Shown: positions 24,927 to 33,296 of the stretch, piece after piece
Layout of the letters: each line of letters opens with the position of its first letter
Numbering within the stretch: position 1 is the stretch's first letter
Source of the DNA: Nocardioides luteus
GTDB taxonomy: Bacteria; Actinomycetota; Actinomycetes; Propionibacteriales; Nocardioidaceae
Direction of reading: 5' to 3'
Assembly: GCF_000960475.2 (NCBI RefSeq)
Contig: NZ_JZDQ02000020.1
Coordinates: forward strand, 44,284 to 108,283
Length of the DNA stretch: 64,000 nt
Made by a program: the position numbers and the translations under genes
The notes under the pieces: model-generated
What the model was told of the DNA's origin: nothing
Seen by the model: the letters and a program-made list of their open reading frames with translations, nothing else
Databases searched by the model: none

Positions 24927-26492
24927 TCAACGGCTCGTGAGCGCCGCACGGACGACCTCGCGGTCGTCGAACGGGTGGGTGACGCCGTTGATCTCCTGGC
25001 CCGTCTCATGGCCCTTACCTGCGACGACGACGATGTCGCCCGGCTCGGCGAGGCCGATCGCACGCTCGATCGCGGCCCGCCGGTCGCCGATCTCCTCGAC
25101 GCTCGCGCTCCCGCCGGTGGTGCCCTCCAGGACCTGTCGCCGGATGCTCGCCGGGTCCTCGGTGCGGGGGTTGTCGTCGGTGACGATCACGTGGTCGGCC
25201 AGGCGTGCGCTGATCTCCCCCATGATCGGCCGCTTGCCGGTGTCGCGGTCTCCCCCGGCCCCGATCACGACGATCAGCCGGGACTCGGTCAACGGCCGGA
25301 GCGTGCCGAGCGCGGCCTCGACCGCGTCCGGCTTGTGCGCGTAGTCGACCACGACGGTGAACGGCTGGCCCTCGTCGATCCGCTCGAGCCGCCCGGGCAC
25401 CCCGGATCCCTTGGCGAGGGCCGTGGCGACGCTGCGCACGACGTCTGCCGAAGCGGAGCCCGAGGCATCGTGCGCAGCCTCGTACGCGTGGTGGATGCTC
25501 GCCAGCGCCGCGAGGGTGTTGCTGACGTTGTAGTCGCCGGCCAGCGGGCTCGCGGCCGGGAACGAGAGCCCGTCGGGGCCGTGGACGGTGAAGCTGGAGC
25601 CGTCGGGGCGCAGCTCGATGTCGGTGGCGCGCCAGTCGGCGGTGTCGTCGTGGAGGGCGTAGGTGAGTATCGGGATGGTCGCCTCGGCCGCGAGCCGGCG
25701 GCCGTGCTCGTCGTCGATGTTGACGATGCCCATCTTCGCCCGCTCGGGGGTGAACAGGCCGGCCTTCGCCGCGTAGTAGTCCTCGACCGTCTCGTGGAAG
25801 TCGAGGTGGTCACGGCCCAGGTTGAGGAAGACGGCGACGTCGAAGACGACCCCGTCGACCCGCCCCATCACCAGCGCGTGGGAGGAGACCTCCATGGCGC
25901 ACGACTCGGTGCCCTCCTCCACCATCCGGGCGAAGAGACCGTGCAGGTCGGGCGCCTCGGGCGTGGTCAGCGGCGTCTTCACGTCGCGCCCGCCGATCCG
26001 GGTGCCGACGGTGCCGATCACGCCGGCGCGGTGACCGGCGTCGAGCAGCGCGCTCTCGGCCAGCCGGGTGGTCGTCGTCTTGCCCTGGGTGCCGGTCACG
26101 CCGATCAGCCGCAGCTTGGCCGCGGGGTTGCCGTAGACGCGGGCCGAGAGCGCGCCGAGCACCGTGCGGGGCTGCTCCACGAGCAGCAGGGGCACCTCGC
26201 CGAGGCCCCGGGCCTCCAGCTCGGCGGCGCCGGCGGCGTCGGTGAGCACCGCCACCGCGCCGGCCTCGATCGCACCGGCAGCGTAGGCGGCGCCGTGCGC
26301 GCGGCTGCCGGGCAGCGCGGCGTACAGGTCACCGGGCAGCACGCGTTGAGAGCTCAGCGTGACCCCGGTGACACGGGCCTCGCCGCGTACGTCCAGGCCG
26401 AGCTCGCCGGCCAGCTCGGCCAGCCTCACCGGCTCGGTCACCCGTGGGCGGGTCGGGTTCTGCGGATCCGCCGTCTCGTACGCACTGCTCAC
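24927..26492 (-). CDS. murE: UDP-MurNAc-tripeptide synthetase MurE
   Basis: 521 aa from a GTG. GVTGTQGKTTTT (131-142) is the ATP loop and DNPRTEDP (440-447) the motif that selects diaminopimelate over lysine, so the cell wall peptide should contain DAP. TTPEAPDLHGLF and AMEVSSHAL are further signatures, the latter containing the UDP-MurNAc contact region. It adds the third residue to UDP-MurNAc-L-Ala-D-Glu. The gene ends at a hairpin and murF does not follow. Upstream, 74 bases separate it from the MFS-USP gene, which is an unusual neighbour. Confidence 0.96.
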   Translation of the reverse strand: MSSAYETADPQNPTRPRVTEPVRLAELAGELGLDVRGEARVTGVTLSSQRVLPGDLYAALPGSRAHGAAYAAGAIEAGAVAVLTDAAGAAELEARGLGEVPLLLVEQPRTVLGALSARVYGNPAAKLRLIGVTGTQGKTTTTRLAESALLDAGHRAGVIGTVGTRIGGRDVKTPLTTPEAPDLHGLFARMVEEGTESCAMEVSSHALVMGRVDGVVFDVAVFLNLGRDHLDFHETVEDYYAAKAGLFTPERAKMGIVNIDDEHGRRLAAEATIPILTYALHDDTADWRATDIELRPDGSSFTVHGPDGLSFPAASPLAGDYNVSNTLAALASIHHAYEAAHDASGSASADVVRSVATALAKGSGVPGRLERIDEGQPFTVVVDYAHKPDAVEAALGTLRPLTESRLIVVIGAGGDRDTGKRPIMGEISARLADHVIVTDDNPRTEDPASIRRQVLEGTTGGSASVEEIGDRRAAIERAIGLAEPGDIVVVAGKGHETGQEINGVTHPFDDREVVRAALTSR

Positions 26493-26566
26493 CTGCCGAA
26501 GGTTATCCGCCCGGCGGGACCAGGTCCCGCCGGGCCGACATCAGGCGTGGCGCTCAGCCTTGGATC

Positions 26567-28282
26567 TCAGGCGTGGCGCAGCTGGGTCAGCGCCGCGGCG
26601 CTGAGCTCGCGCGGCTCCTCGCCGGGGACGACGAGCACGACGGGTACGCCGGCGTTCCGCACCACCGCCGAGGTGATCGAGCCGTCGGCGAGCTGCGCGG
26701 CACGGCCCCGGGGCGAGGAGCCGAGCGCGATGGTGCGGACCCCGGCCTCGGTGGCGTACCTGGCCAGCTCGATCCCCGCGCTGGCGTGGTCGCCGACGCT
26801 GTGCAGCACCAGTCCGGTCGCGGTCACACCCCGGGCGGCGAGGCGGTCCAGGTGGGCGCGTACGGTCGCGGCAGCCGTCTCCGGCTCCTCGGCGTCGATC
26901 GCGAGCTCCTCGATCACCTCGGTCTCGCGGACGTGGACCACCTCCAGCGGAGCTCCCTCCGCGGCGGCGATCTCGGCGGCCCGGTCGACGACCGCGTCGG
27001 CGTCGAGGGTGGCGCCGACGGCGACCAGGACCGGGCGGCCCTCACCGCGGACCGGGCCGACGGGCTCGAGCGTCGGCGCGACCGCTTCGGCGGTCTCGGC
27101 CGACTCCGCGGCCGTGATCAGTCGGTGGCCGCTGGCCAGGACCGGGATCGCGACCAGGAACGCGGCGGCACCGACGTAGAAGGCCACCGACTGGTCGGTC
27201 GCCTCGGCGATCTTGCCCGCGACGAACGGCGCGAGGCCACCGCCGATGAAGCGTACGAACCCGTAGGCCGAGGAGGCGATCGGCCGCTCCACCGGGGAGA
27301 CCAGCATGACCGCCTGGGTGGTCAGCGTGTTGTTGAGGCCGACGAAGATGCCGGACAGGATCACCGCGACGATCACCACGGTCGGCGAGGAGACGCCCAG
27401 GCCGATGACGGCGAGCAGGGCGCCGAGACCGAACAGGTTGACGTAGAGCGTCGGCGCGGTGCCGAAGCGGCGCTGCGCCCACGGGGCGCCCCACACGGCG
27501 AAGACGGCGACCAGGATGCCCCAGGCGAAGAAGACCCAGCCGAGCTGCAGCGGGTCGTGCAGCCCCATCGGGTAGGGCGCGTAGCCGAGCAGGGTGAAGA
27601 AGCCCCAGTTGTAGAGCAGCGCCATGATGCCCATCGTCAGCAGCCCGCGGTGACGCAGCGCGGCGATCGGGGCGAGCAGCGAGACCTTCTTCTCCGGCTT
27701 GGGCGTCGGCGGCAGGAAGACCAGCGTCGCGACCAGCGCGATCGCCATCAGCGCGGAGACGCCGAAGAACGGACCGCGCCAGGAGATGCCACCGAGCACG
27801 CCGCCCAGGAGCGGGCCGACCGCGATACCGAGGCCGAGCGCGGTCTCGTAGAGGATGATCGCGCCCGCGAATCCCCCGGTCGCCGAGCCGACGATGACGG
27901 CGAGGCTGGTGGAGATGAACAGCGCGTTGCCCAGGCCCCAGCCGGCGCGGAAGCCGACGATGCCGTCGACCCCGTCGACGGTCCCGGCGAGCCCGGCGAA
28001 GACGACGATCAGCACCAGGCCGAGGATCAGGGTCCACTTCGCGCCGATGCGGCTGGAGACCCAGCCGACGCCGATCATCGCCACGGCGGTCACCACGAGA
28101 TAGCTGGTGAACAGCAGCGACACCTGCGCCGGCGTGGCCTTCAGCTCCTCGGCGAGCACCGGCAGGATCGGGTCAACGAGCCCGATGCCCATGAAGGACA
28201 CCACGCACGCGAACGCGACCGCCCACACGGCGCGTGGCTGCTTGAACGGACTGGCGGCAGCTGCCCCTTGGTGGGAGCTCAT
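26567..28282 (-). CDS. MFS drug-type transporter fused to a universal stress protein domain
   Basis: 571 aa. Residues 17-400 form a 12-helix major facilitator: GIGLVDPILPVLAEEL in helix 1, motif A GWVSSRIGAKWTL between helices 2 and 3, and the drug-H+ antiporter-like GLGIAVGPLLGGVLGG in helix 5. From about residue 416 a cytoplasmic domain follows (RPVLVAVGATLDADAVVDRAAEIA...VRTIALGSSPRG...NAGVPVVLVVP), which is a universal stress protein fold with its ATP-loop-like glycines. It is in the MarR-regulated unit just downstream of the MarR gene and was likely inserted between ftsI and murE. Substrate unknown. Confidence 0.9.
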   Translation of the reverse strand: MSSHQGAAAASPFKQPRAVWAVAFACVVSFMGIGLVDPILPVLAEELKATPAQVSLLFTSYLVVTAVAMIGVGWVSSRIGAKWTLILGLVLIVVFAGLAGTVDGVDGIVGFRAGWGLGNALFISTSLAVIVGSATGGFAGAIILYETALGLGIAVGPLLGGVLGGISWRGPFFGVSALMAIALVATLVFLPPTPKPEKKVSLLAPIAALRHRGLLTMGIMALLYNWGFFTLLGYAPYPMGLHDPLQLGWVFFAWGILVAVFAVWGAPWAQRRFGTAPTLYVNLFGLGALLAVIGLGVSSPTVVIVAVILSGIFVGLNNTLTTQAVMLVSPVERPIASSAYGFVRFIGGGLAPFVAGKIAEATDQSVAFYVGAAAFLVAIPVLASGHRLITAAESAETAEAVAPTLEPVGPVRGEGRPVLVAVGATLDADAVVDRAAEIAAAEGAPLEVVHVRETEVIEELAIDAEEPETAAATVRAHLDRLAARGVTATGLVLHSVGDHASAGIELARYATEAGVRTIALGSSPRGRAAQLADGSITSAVVRNAGVPVVLVVPGEEPRELSAAALTQLRHA

Positions 28283-28338
28283 TCTTCTTGCCTCTTCTCA
28301 GACGTTGGTTTCGTACGCGTCGCCGGCAGGCCGGCGCG

Positions 28339-28773
28339 TCAGGAGTCGAGCACGGCGTCGACGAGCCGGTCGAGCGCCGGCAGCGCCGCCGCGATGGCGG
28401 CGCGGTCCTCGGCGGAGACCCTGGCCAGGGCGGCGTCGAGCGCACCGGCCCGCTGGCCTCGCCTGGCCTCGATGACCTCGCGTCCGGTGTCGGTGATCTC
28501 GACCAGGACCGCCCGCCGGTCGGCGTCGTCGGCGACCCGGGCGAGCATCCCCTGCTGGGTGAGCCGGTTGACCAGCTGCGTCATCGCGGGCTGGGACACC
28601 CCGGCGATCCTCGCCAGGTCGGTGACCCGCTGTGCCCCGGCCCGGGCCAGCACGCCGAGCACCGTCGCCGAGGTCGGCGAGATGTCCCCCGCCGTCGACA
28701 CCTCCCGCACCATGCGCACCACCCTCTCGAGGGCGAGCGACAGGTCACGGCCGGAGGCTGGCGTCGTACTCAC
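28339..28773 (-). CDS. MarR-family transcriptional regulator
   Basis: 144 aa from a GTG. The winged-helix core reads LGVLARAGAQRVTDLARIAGVSQPAMTQLVNRLTQQGML, followed by the wing VADDADRRAVLVEITDTGREV. It has the helical dimerisation ends. It sits 56 bases upstream of the MFS-USP gene on the same strand, a common repressor-efflux pairing. A near-perfect 26-bp palindrome (28779-28804) directly upstream of its start is the likely operator, so it probably represses both itself and the transporter. Ligand unknown. Confidence 0.92.
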   Translation of the reverse strand: MSTTPASGRDLSLALERVVRMVREVSTAGDISPTSATVLGVLARAGAQRVTDLARIAGVSQPAMTQLVNRLTQQGMLARVADDADRRAVLVEITDTGREVIEARRGQRAGALDAALARVSAEDRAAIAAALPALDRLVDAVLDS

Positions 28774-28778
28774 CCGAG

Positions 28779-28804
28779 AAACATAACATATCTATGTTAT
28801 GTTT
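28779..28804 (-). promoter_or_regulatory. MarR-type operator palindrome
   Basis: AAACATAACAT (28779-28789) and its exact complement ATGTTATGTTT (28794-28804) flank ATCT. It lies 6 to 31 bases upstream of the MarR GTG. The AT-rich palindrome is conspicuous in this high-GC DNA and would overlap the promoter. Confidence 0.8.
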
Positions 28805-28848
28805 TCGGCCGGAACAACTGTCTCTTCCGTCACAGCGCACGGGCAATG

Positions 28849-28907
28849 CCTGCACTTCTCCGGTGTTGCAATGCCTGAGAAGTGCAGGAACACCCGGTTC
28901 ACCGGGT
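28849..28907. terminator. Two hairpins between ftsI and the marR operator
   Basis: CCTGCACTTCTC (28849-28860) pairs perfectly with GAGAAGTGCAGG (28877-28888), loop 16 bases. A second perfect hairpin, ACCCGGT TC ACCGGGT, occupies 28892-28907. They lie 20-78 bases after the ftsI stop on its transcript and probably terminate the mraZ-ftsI unit. Confidence 0.6.
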
Positions 28908-28926
28908 ATCCCTGCACCGGCACACC

Positions 28927-30750
28927 TCACCAGCCAGTGGGCAACTTCGACGGCGGAGTGCCGGTCGGCGGGACGCCGTAGCGGCGCAGCGCGAAGGACA
29001 TGATCTGGGAGAAGACCGGGCCGGTGACGGTGCCACCGCCACCACCGTTGCCGGGGTTGTGGATCGCGACGTAGACCGTGAAGCGCGGGTCATCGGTCGG
29101 GGCGAAGCCCCCGAAGGAGACCGTGGTGGTGCCGTCGTAGCACTTGCACTCGGAGTTGACCCGCTGCGCGGTTCCGGTCTTGCCGGAGACGCGATAGCCC
29201 TCGACCGCAGCCCCCGGGGCGACGCCGTTGACCGGGTCGTTGATGACCCGCTCCATCATCTCCGCGGTCTCGGTGGCGGCCTTCGCGGAGACCACCCGGG
29301 TCCGCTCGGCGGTGTCGGTGCCGACCTCGGCGCCGGAGTTGTTGGTGGCTCTTCCGGAGATCAGGCTGGGGTCGATGCGTACGCCACCGTTGGCGATCGT
29401 GTTGAGCGCGGCGGTCATCTGCACGGCGTTGACCGAGATCGACTGACCGAAGTCGATGCGGTCCTCGTTGGCGTCGGTCCAGGACTCCGGCGACGCCAGC
29501 AGACCCGCCGACTCGGTGTCGAGACCGAGGCCGGTGCGCCGGCCCTCCCCGAAGGCGGCCAGGTACTCGCGCAGCTGCCCGTCGGCGTACTTGTCGGCGG
29601 CCATGACGGTGCCGATGTTGGAGGACTTCGCGATCACGCCGGCCAGGGTGAGCTTCTCCATGCCGTGCTCGTACCAGTCGTGGATGTCCGCGTCGCCCGA
29701 GCGGTAGGAGCCGGGCACCTTGAGCCGGGTCGAGGGCGAGACGAGCCCCTGGTCGAGCAGGCCGGCGACGGTGAGCACCTTCTGCACCGAGCCGGGCTCG
29801 TAGACGTTGGAGAGGGCGTTGCTGCCGCGCAGCGACTTCGGCGAGGCCGCCGGGTCGCGGGCATCGAAGGTCGGGTAGTCGGCCAGGCTCAGGATCTCGC
29901 CGGTCTGGGTGTCCATGACCACCGCCATCCCCGACTCGGCGCGCGACTTCTGCACCGCGTCCATCAGGGTCTGCTGCACGTAGTACTGCAGGTCCCGGTC
30001 GATGGTGAGGGTCAGGTCGTGGCCGTCGACGGGGTCGACGCGGTTGTTGGTGCCCAGCGGCATCCGGGTGCCGCTGACCGGGCTGGTCGCGTCGTACTCG
30101 GCGTGCCCGTCCTTGCCGGCGAGGTGCTTGTCGAAGGCGGCCTCGAGACCGGCGAGGGGGCCGTCGTTGCCCATGAAGCCGACCAGGTTGGCCGCCACGT
30201 CGCCGTTGGGGTAGTTGCGCAGGGGGTCGCGGCTGGTCCACAGCCCCTGGAAGCCCTCCTTGCCCGCCTTCTCCACCGCGGCGGTCGCCTGGGTCGCGGG
30301 CACCTGACGCTTGATGTACTGGAACCGGCTGCCGTCCTTGCGCAGCTTGGTCAGTGCCGAGGCGTAGTCGACGCCGAGCTCCTTGGCCAGGAACGCGGCG
30401 ATCGCCGGGGCGTCCTTCTTGGTCTGCTTGGGGTCGGCCAGCACCATCAGCCCGTCGGAGGAGTCGGCCAGCGCCTCCCCGTCGCGGTCGAGGATCTCGC
30501 CGCGCTCGGCCGGCAGCACGACGTCGACGACGTTCTCGGCAGCCGCCATCGCGGCGTACGAGTGCGGGTCGATGCCCTGCAGCTGCACCAGCCGGCCGCC
30601 GAAGACCGAGAGCACCATCGCCACCAGGATGAAGCCGACGCGGAGCCGGATGTGCACCGGCCCGCGTCGCTGGGTCGCCTTGGTCGCTGGCCGTGAGACG
30701 GGCCGTCGCGCCGGCCGGCGGACGCTCCGCTTGACCTCTCGCCTGGCCAT
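28927..30750 (-). CDS. ftsI: Penicillin-binding protein 2/3-type septal transpeptidase
   Basis: 607 aa. A basic cytoplasmic N-terminus precedes one helix (about 36-52). The dimerisation domain (60-245) starts RGEILDRDGEALADS. The transpeptidase domain has S321-V-Q-K324 (motif SxxK), S376-S-N378 (SxN) and K524-T-G526 (KTG). The active-site serine crosslinks septal peptidoglycan with FtsW. A CKC pair (CECKCYDG-like, about 535-537) near the end is exported and might form a disulfide, a minor oddity. The gene follows ftsL by 8 bases, and is followed by hairpins and the MarR gene. Confidence 0.95.
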   Translation of the reverse strand: MARREVKRSVRRPARRPVSRPATKATQRRGPVHIRLRVGFILVAMVLSVFGGRLVQLQGIDPHSYAAMAAAENVVDVVLPAERGEILDRDGEALADSSDGLMVLADPKQTKKDAPAIAAFLAKELGVDYASALTKLRKDGSRFQYIKRQVPATQATAAVEKAGKEGFQGLWTSRDPLRNYPNGDVAANLVGFMGNDGPLAGLEAAFDKHLAGKDGHAEYDATSPVSGTRMPLGTNNRVDPVDGHDLTLTIDRDLQYYVQQTLMDAVQKSRAESGMAVVMDTQTGEILSLADYPTFDARDPAASPKSLRGSNALSNVYEPGSVQKVLTVAGLLDQGLVSPSTRLKVPGSYRSGDADIHDWYEHGMEKLTLAGVIAKSSNIGTVMAADKYADGQLREYLAAFGEGRRTGLGLDTESAGLLASPESWTDANEDRIDFGQSISVNAVQMTAALNTIANGGVRIDPSLISGRATNNSGAEVGTDTAERTRVVSAKAATETAEMMERVINDPVNGVAPGAAVEGYRVSGKTGTAQRVNSECKCYDGTTTVSFGGFAPTDDPRFTVYVAIHNPGNGGGGGTVTGPVFSQIMSFALRRYGVPPTGTPPSKLPTGW

Positions 30751-30758
30751 CGCTCCCC

Positions 30759-31334
30759 CTACCGAGCCTCGCCCGAAGACGTACGCTGCTTCTCCTCCGC
30801 CTCCTGGGCACGCTTCTTCTCGGCGAGCTCCGCGGCCTTCTTCTTCGCCGCGGCCGCCTCGGCGGCCTTCTGCTCGGCGACCAGCACGCTGTAGGGCTTG
30901 GCGACCTTCGGGTGCAGCGGCGGGGTCGCCGAGCGGTCGGCCGGAGCCGCCTCGCCCTCGATCTTCGCCTCGGGGACCCGCAGCATGGCCGCGTTCTGCG
31001 GGATCACCATGCCGAGGTTCTTCGCCTTGGCGGCGATCTTGTGCGGGTCCTCCATCTTCTTCAGCTCACCGTCGAGCGCCTGCTCCCGGGCGGCGAGGGT
31101 GGTCGCCTGCTCCTGGAGACGCTGCTCCTGGAAGGCCGACTGCTGCATGGAGGTGTTGAAGACCAGCAGACCCACGACGCCACCGACGAGCAGCATCGAG
31201 ACGAGCACGACGAACGGCAGCCGCGGGGCCACCGGGGCCGGCAGCGGCGCCGGGACTGCGGTGAGGCGCGTCTGGGTCTCGGTGGCCCGGTCCGGGCTGC
31301 GCACAGGTGACTGTGGCGCGGCGGCGATGCTCAT
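30759..31334 (-). CDS. ftsL: Cell-division protein FtsL-like
   Basis: 191 aa from the ATG at 31334, which overlaps the rsmH stop by four bases (ATGA) and has GGAG upstream. A cytoplasmic tail of about 45 residues precedes a helix ([21 protein letters not shown], about 44-64). Then comes a short leucine-zipper-like coiled coil ([24 protein letters not shown]) and a Lys/Ala/Glu-rich tail ([20 protein letters not shown]). The position between rsmH and ftsI and this topology fit FtsL; sequence conservation in the family is low. It stabilises the divisome with FtsQ and FtsB. Confidence 0.85.
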   Translation of the reverse strand: MSIAAAPQSPVRSPDRATETQTRLTAVPAPLPAPVAPRLPFVVLVSMLLVGGVVGLLVFNTSMQQSAFQEQRLQEQATTLAAREQALDGELKKMEDPHKIAAKAKNLGMVIPQNAAMLRVPEAKIEGEAAPADRSATPPLHPKVAKPYSVLVAEQKAAEAAAAKKKAAELAEKKRAQEAEEKQRTSSGEAR

Positions 31335-32341
31335 CTGGTTGCTCCAGGGGTTGACTTGGCTGTGTTGTCTCGTGGGTTGTTTCGGGGCTTGACGCGCTCC
31401 ACCGCGCGCAGCCGCACCGAGGCGGCGCGCGGGTTCTCCTCGATCTCTTCTTCGGTGGCCTGCTCGGCCCCACGGGTCAGCAGGCGGAATGACGGCTCGG
31501 CCTCGGGCGGCACGATCGGCATGTCGGGAGGTACGTCCAGCTTCGTCGCCTCGGCGAAGGCCCGCTTGGTGAGCCGGTCCTCGAGCGAGTGGTAGGACTC
31601 GACCACCACCCGGCCGCCGACGCCGACCGCCTCGAGCGAGTCCGGCAGCGCCTTCCGCAGCGCTCCGAGCTCGTCGTTGACCTCCATCCGCAGCGCCTGG
31701 AAGGTGCGCTTGGCCGGATGTCCGCCGGTGCGACGCGCAGGTGCCGGGATCTCCGCGTAGAGGAGCTCCACCAGGGGCCCGCTCGTCGTGAACGGCACCT
31801 TCTCGCGACGGTTGACGATCGCGTAGGCGATCTTCTTGGCGAACTTCTCCTCGCCGTAGTCCCGCAGGATCCGGGTCAGGTCGGCCGCGGAGTAGGTGTT
31901 GAGCACATCCGCAGCGGTCTGTCCCTGGGTGGCGTCCATCCGCATGTCGAGCGGCGCGTCCTCCGCGTAGGCGAAGCCCCGCTCCCGCTGGTCGAGCTGC
32001 ATCGAGGAGACACCCAGGTCGAAGAGAACGGCGTCGACGTGGTCGAGGCCCTGACCGGCGATCACGTCGAGGATCTCGTCGTAGACCGCGTGGACCCCGG
32101 TCCACCGGTCGCCGAAACGGGCCAGCCGCTCCCCCGCGATGCCGAGGGCGTACGTGTCCCGGTCGATGCCGATCACGCGTGAACCCGGGATCCGCTCGAG
32201 GACCGCCTCGGTGTGACCGCCGTGGCCGGTCGTGCAGTCGACAAGGACGCCGCCGTCGGCGAGCGCCGGTGCGAGCAGGTCGACGATGCGGTCGAGCATC
32301 ACCGGCACGTGCTTCTGGTTCGTCACCGCCTCGACCCCCAT
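31331..32341 (-). CDS. rsmH: 16S rRNA m4C1402 methyltransferase
   Basis: 336 aa from the ATG at 32341. [15 protein letters not shown] opens the family, [15 protein letters not shown] (about 34-48) binds S-adenosylmethionine, and [19 protein letters not shown] is diagnostic. The end has [13 protein letters not shown]. It methylates the N4 position of C1402 in 16S rRNA. It overlaps ftsL by 4 bases. Between it and mraZ lies a heavily structured 123-base region, which may regulate its expression. Confidence 0.96.
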   Translation of the reverse strand: MGVEAVTNQKHVPVMLDRIVDLLAPALADGGVLVDCTTGHGGHTEAVLERIPGSRVIGIDRDTYALGIAGERLARFGDRWTGVHAVYDEILDVIAGQGLDHVDAVLFDLGVSSMQLDQRERGFAYAEDAPLDMRMDATQGQTAADVLNTYSAADLTRILRDYGEEKFAKKIAYAIVNRREKVPFTTSGPLVELLYAEIPAPARRTGGHPAKRTFQALRMEVNDELGALRKALPDSLEAVGVGGRVVVESYHSLEDRLTKRAFAEATKLDVPPDMPIVPPEAEPSFRLLTRGAEQATEEEIEENPRAASVRLRAVERVKPRNNPRDNTAKSTPGATR

Positions 32342-32372
32342 CGCACGGCTTCGTCTGGTGTGTGTTCTCCCC

Positions 32373-32529
32373 GGCTCTGTGGCAGAGCCACGGGCTGACA
32401 ACGCCACGGATCCGCAGAGCCAGGTCTCATGCCCGCTCCGTCACCACCGAAGTGCCGTCCGGAACCGGGGAAGGTGCCCCGGATGGCTGGGTGAGTGGAG
32501 CGGGACTGAGACCTCGTCCTGCGGATCCG
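32373..32529 (-). other. Long imperfect palindrome in the mraZ-rsmH leader
   Basis: The outer arms 32407-32417 and 32519-32529 pair over 11 bp, the next arms 32422-32439 and 32497-32514 pair at 16 of 18 positions, and inner arms 32454-32462 and 32479-32487 pair at 8 of 9. Together they form a 123-base hairpin-like element. A second perfect hairpin, GGCTCTG TGG CAGAGCC, follows at 32373-32389, nearer the rsmH start. It could be an attenuator or a short mobile-type palindrome. Confidence 0.65.
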
Positions 32530-32585
32530 CTGTTGACTTGTCTTGGTTCTGATCAGCTCTGTCGCTTTGTCGATCTGTCCCTTTA

Positions 32586-33008
32586 TCAGTCTGCCGACTC
32601 GTCGAGGTCCGCGAACTTGGCCTGTGCACCCGCGGAGTACTCCGCCCACTTGGCCGGGTCCCAGATCTCGATCCGGTCCATCACACCGATCACGACCACG
32701 TCCTTGACGATCCCGGCGTAGTCACGCAGGAGCGGCGGGATGCCGATCCGGCCTTGCTTGTCGGGTGTCGTCTGCTCGGCCCCCGCAAAGAGGACACGGG
32801 CGTAGTCGCGTGCGTCCCGAGAGGTGAGCGGCGTCTGCTGGGCCCGCTGCGCCTCCTGCATGAAGACGTCCTCGGGCCACACCACGAGGCAGTTCTCCTG
32901 ACCTTGCGTCACGACAACCCCCTCCGCCAGTCGATCTCGGAACTTTGCGGGAAGGAAGATCCGGCCCTTCTCGTCGAGCTTCGGCGTGTACGTGCCCATG
33001 AAGAACAT
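32586..33008 (-). CDS. mraZ: Transcriptional regulator MraZ
   Basis: 140 aa. Two SpoVT-AbrB-like repeats are visible: GTYTPKLDEKGRIFLPAKFRD at the start and TPDKQGRIGIPPLLRDYAG in the middle, each with the conserved K-GR-(I/F)-P core. In E. coli MraZ binds its own promoter through direct repeats and represses the dcw operon. The four 10-base-spaced repeats just upstream at 33046-33081 are exactly such a site. The ATG at 33008 was chosen; a start three codons later is possible. It leads the rsmH-ftsL-ftsI unit. Confidence 0.95.
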   Translation of the reverse strand: MFFMGTYTPKLDEKGRIFLPAKFRDRLAEGVVVTQGQENCLVVWPEDVFMQEAQRAQQTPLTSRDARDYARVLFAGAEQTTPDKQGRIGIPPLLRDYAGIVKDVVVIGVMDRIEIWDPAKWAEYSAGAQAKFADLDESAD

Positions 33009-33045
33009 GTGCTCGCCCCCGCGGTCAGCTCAACGTGGATCGTTC

Positions 33046-33081
33046 CTCCACTTTGCCCCACCGTACCCCACAATCCCCCAC
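33046..33081 (-). promoter_or_regulatory. MraZ operator: four direct repeats at 10-base spacing
   Basis: On the minus strand the copies are GTGGGG, GTGGGG, GTGGGG and GTGGAG, starting on the plus strand at 33076, 33066, 33056 and 33046 (as CCCCAC, CCCCAC, CCCCAC, CTCCAC). They lie 38-73 bases upstream of the mraZ ATG. The spacing and core match the TGGGN repeats bound by MraZ in E. coli. Confidence 0.85.
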
Positions 33082-33170
33082 ATTCAAACCACCTTCCTCC
33101 CCCACGAGGTGTTTTCCCACCACATCCCGCTCCACGAGGAGGCAGGAGGCAGCGGCCGGCGGCGACCGGT

Positions 33171-33214
33171 CCAGAGGCCGCCCAGAGGCCGTCCGGGGGC
33201 CGCCCACAGGTCAC
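33171..33214. repeat. Degenerate 11-bp tandem repeat in the mraZ-moxR divergent region
   Basis: Copies CCAGAGGCCGC (33171), CCAGAGGCCGT (33182), CCGGGGGCCGC (33193) and a weaker CCACAGGTCAC (33204). It lies in the 288-base gap between the divergent genes and about 85 bases upstream of the moxR GTG. No function is evident; it may reflect replication slippage. Confidence 0.55.
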
Positions 33215-33296
33215 AGTCGGGTCAATGCCGCAGACGCCCATGGGCGCTACCCCGTACGGTGTTCTCATACGCAGGTGTGAGTCGGAAGGACGCGAC

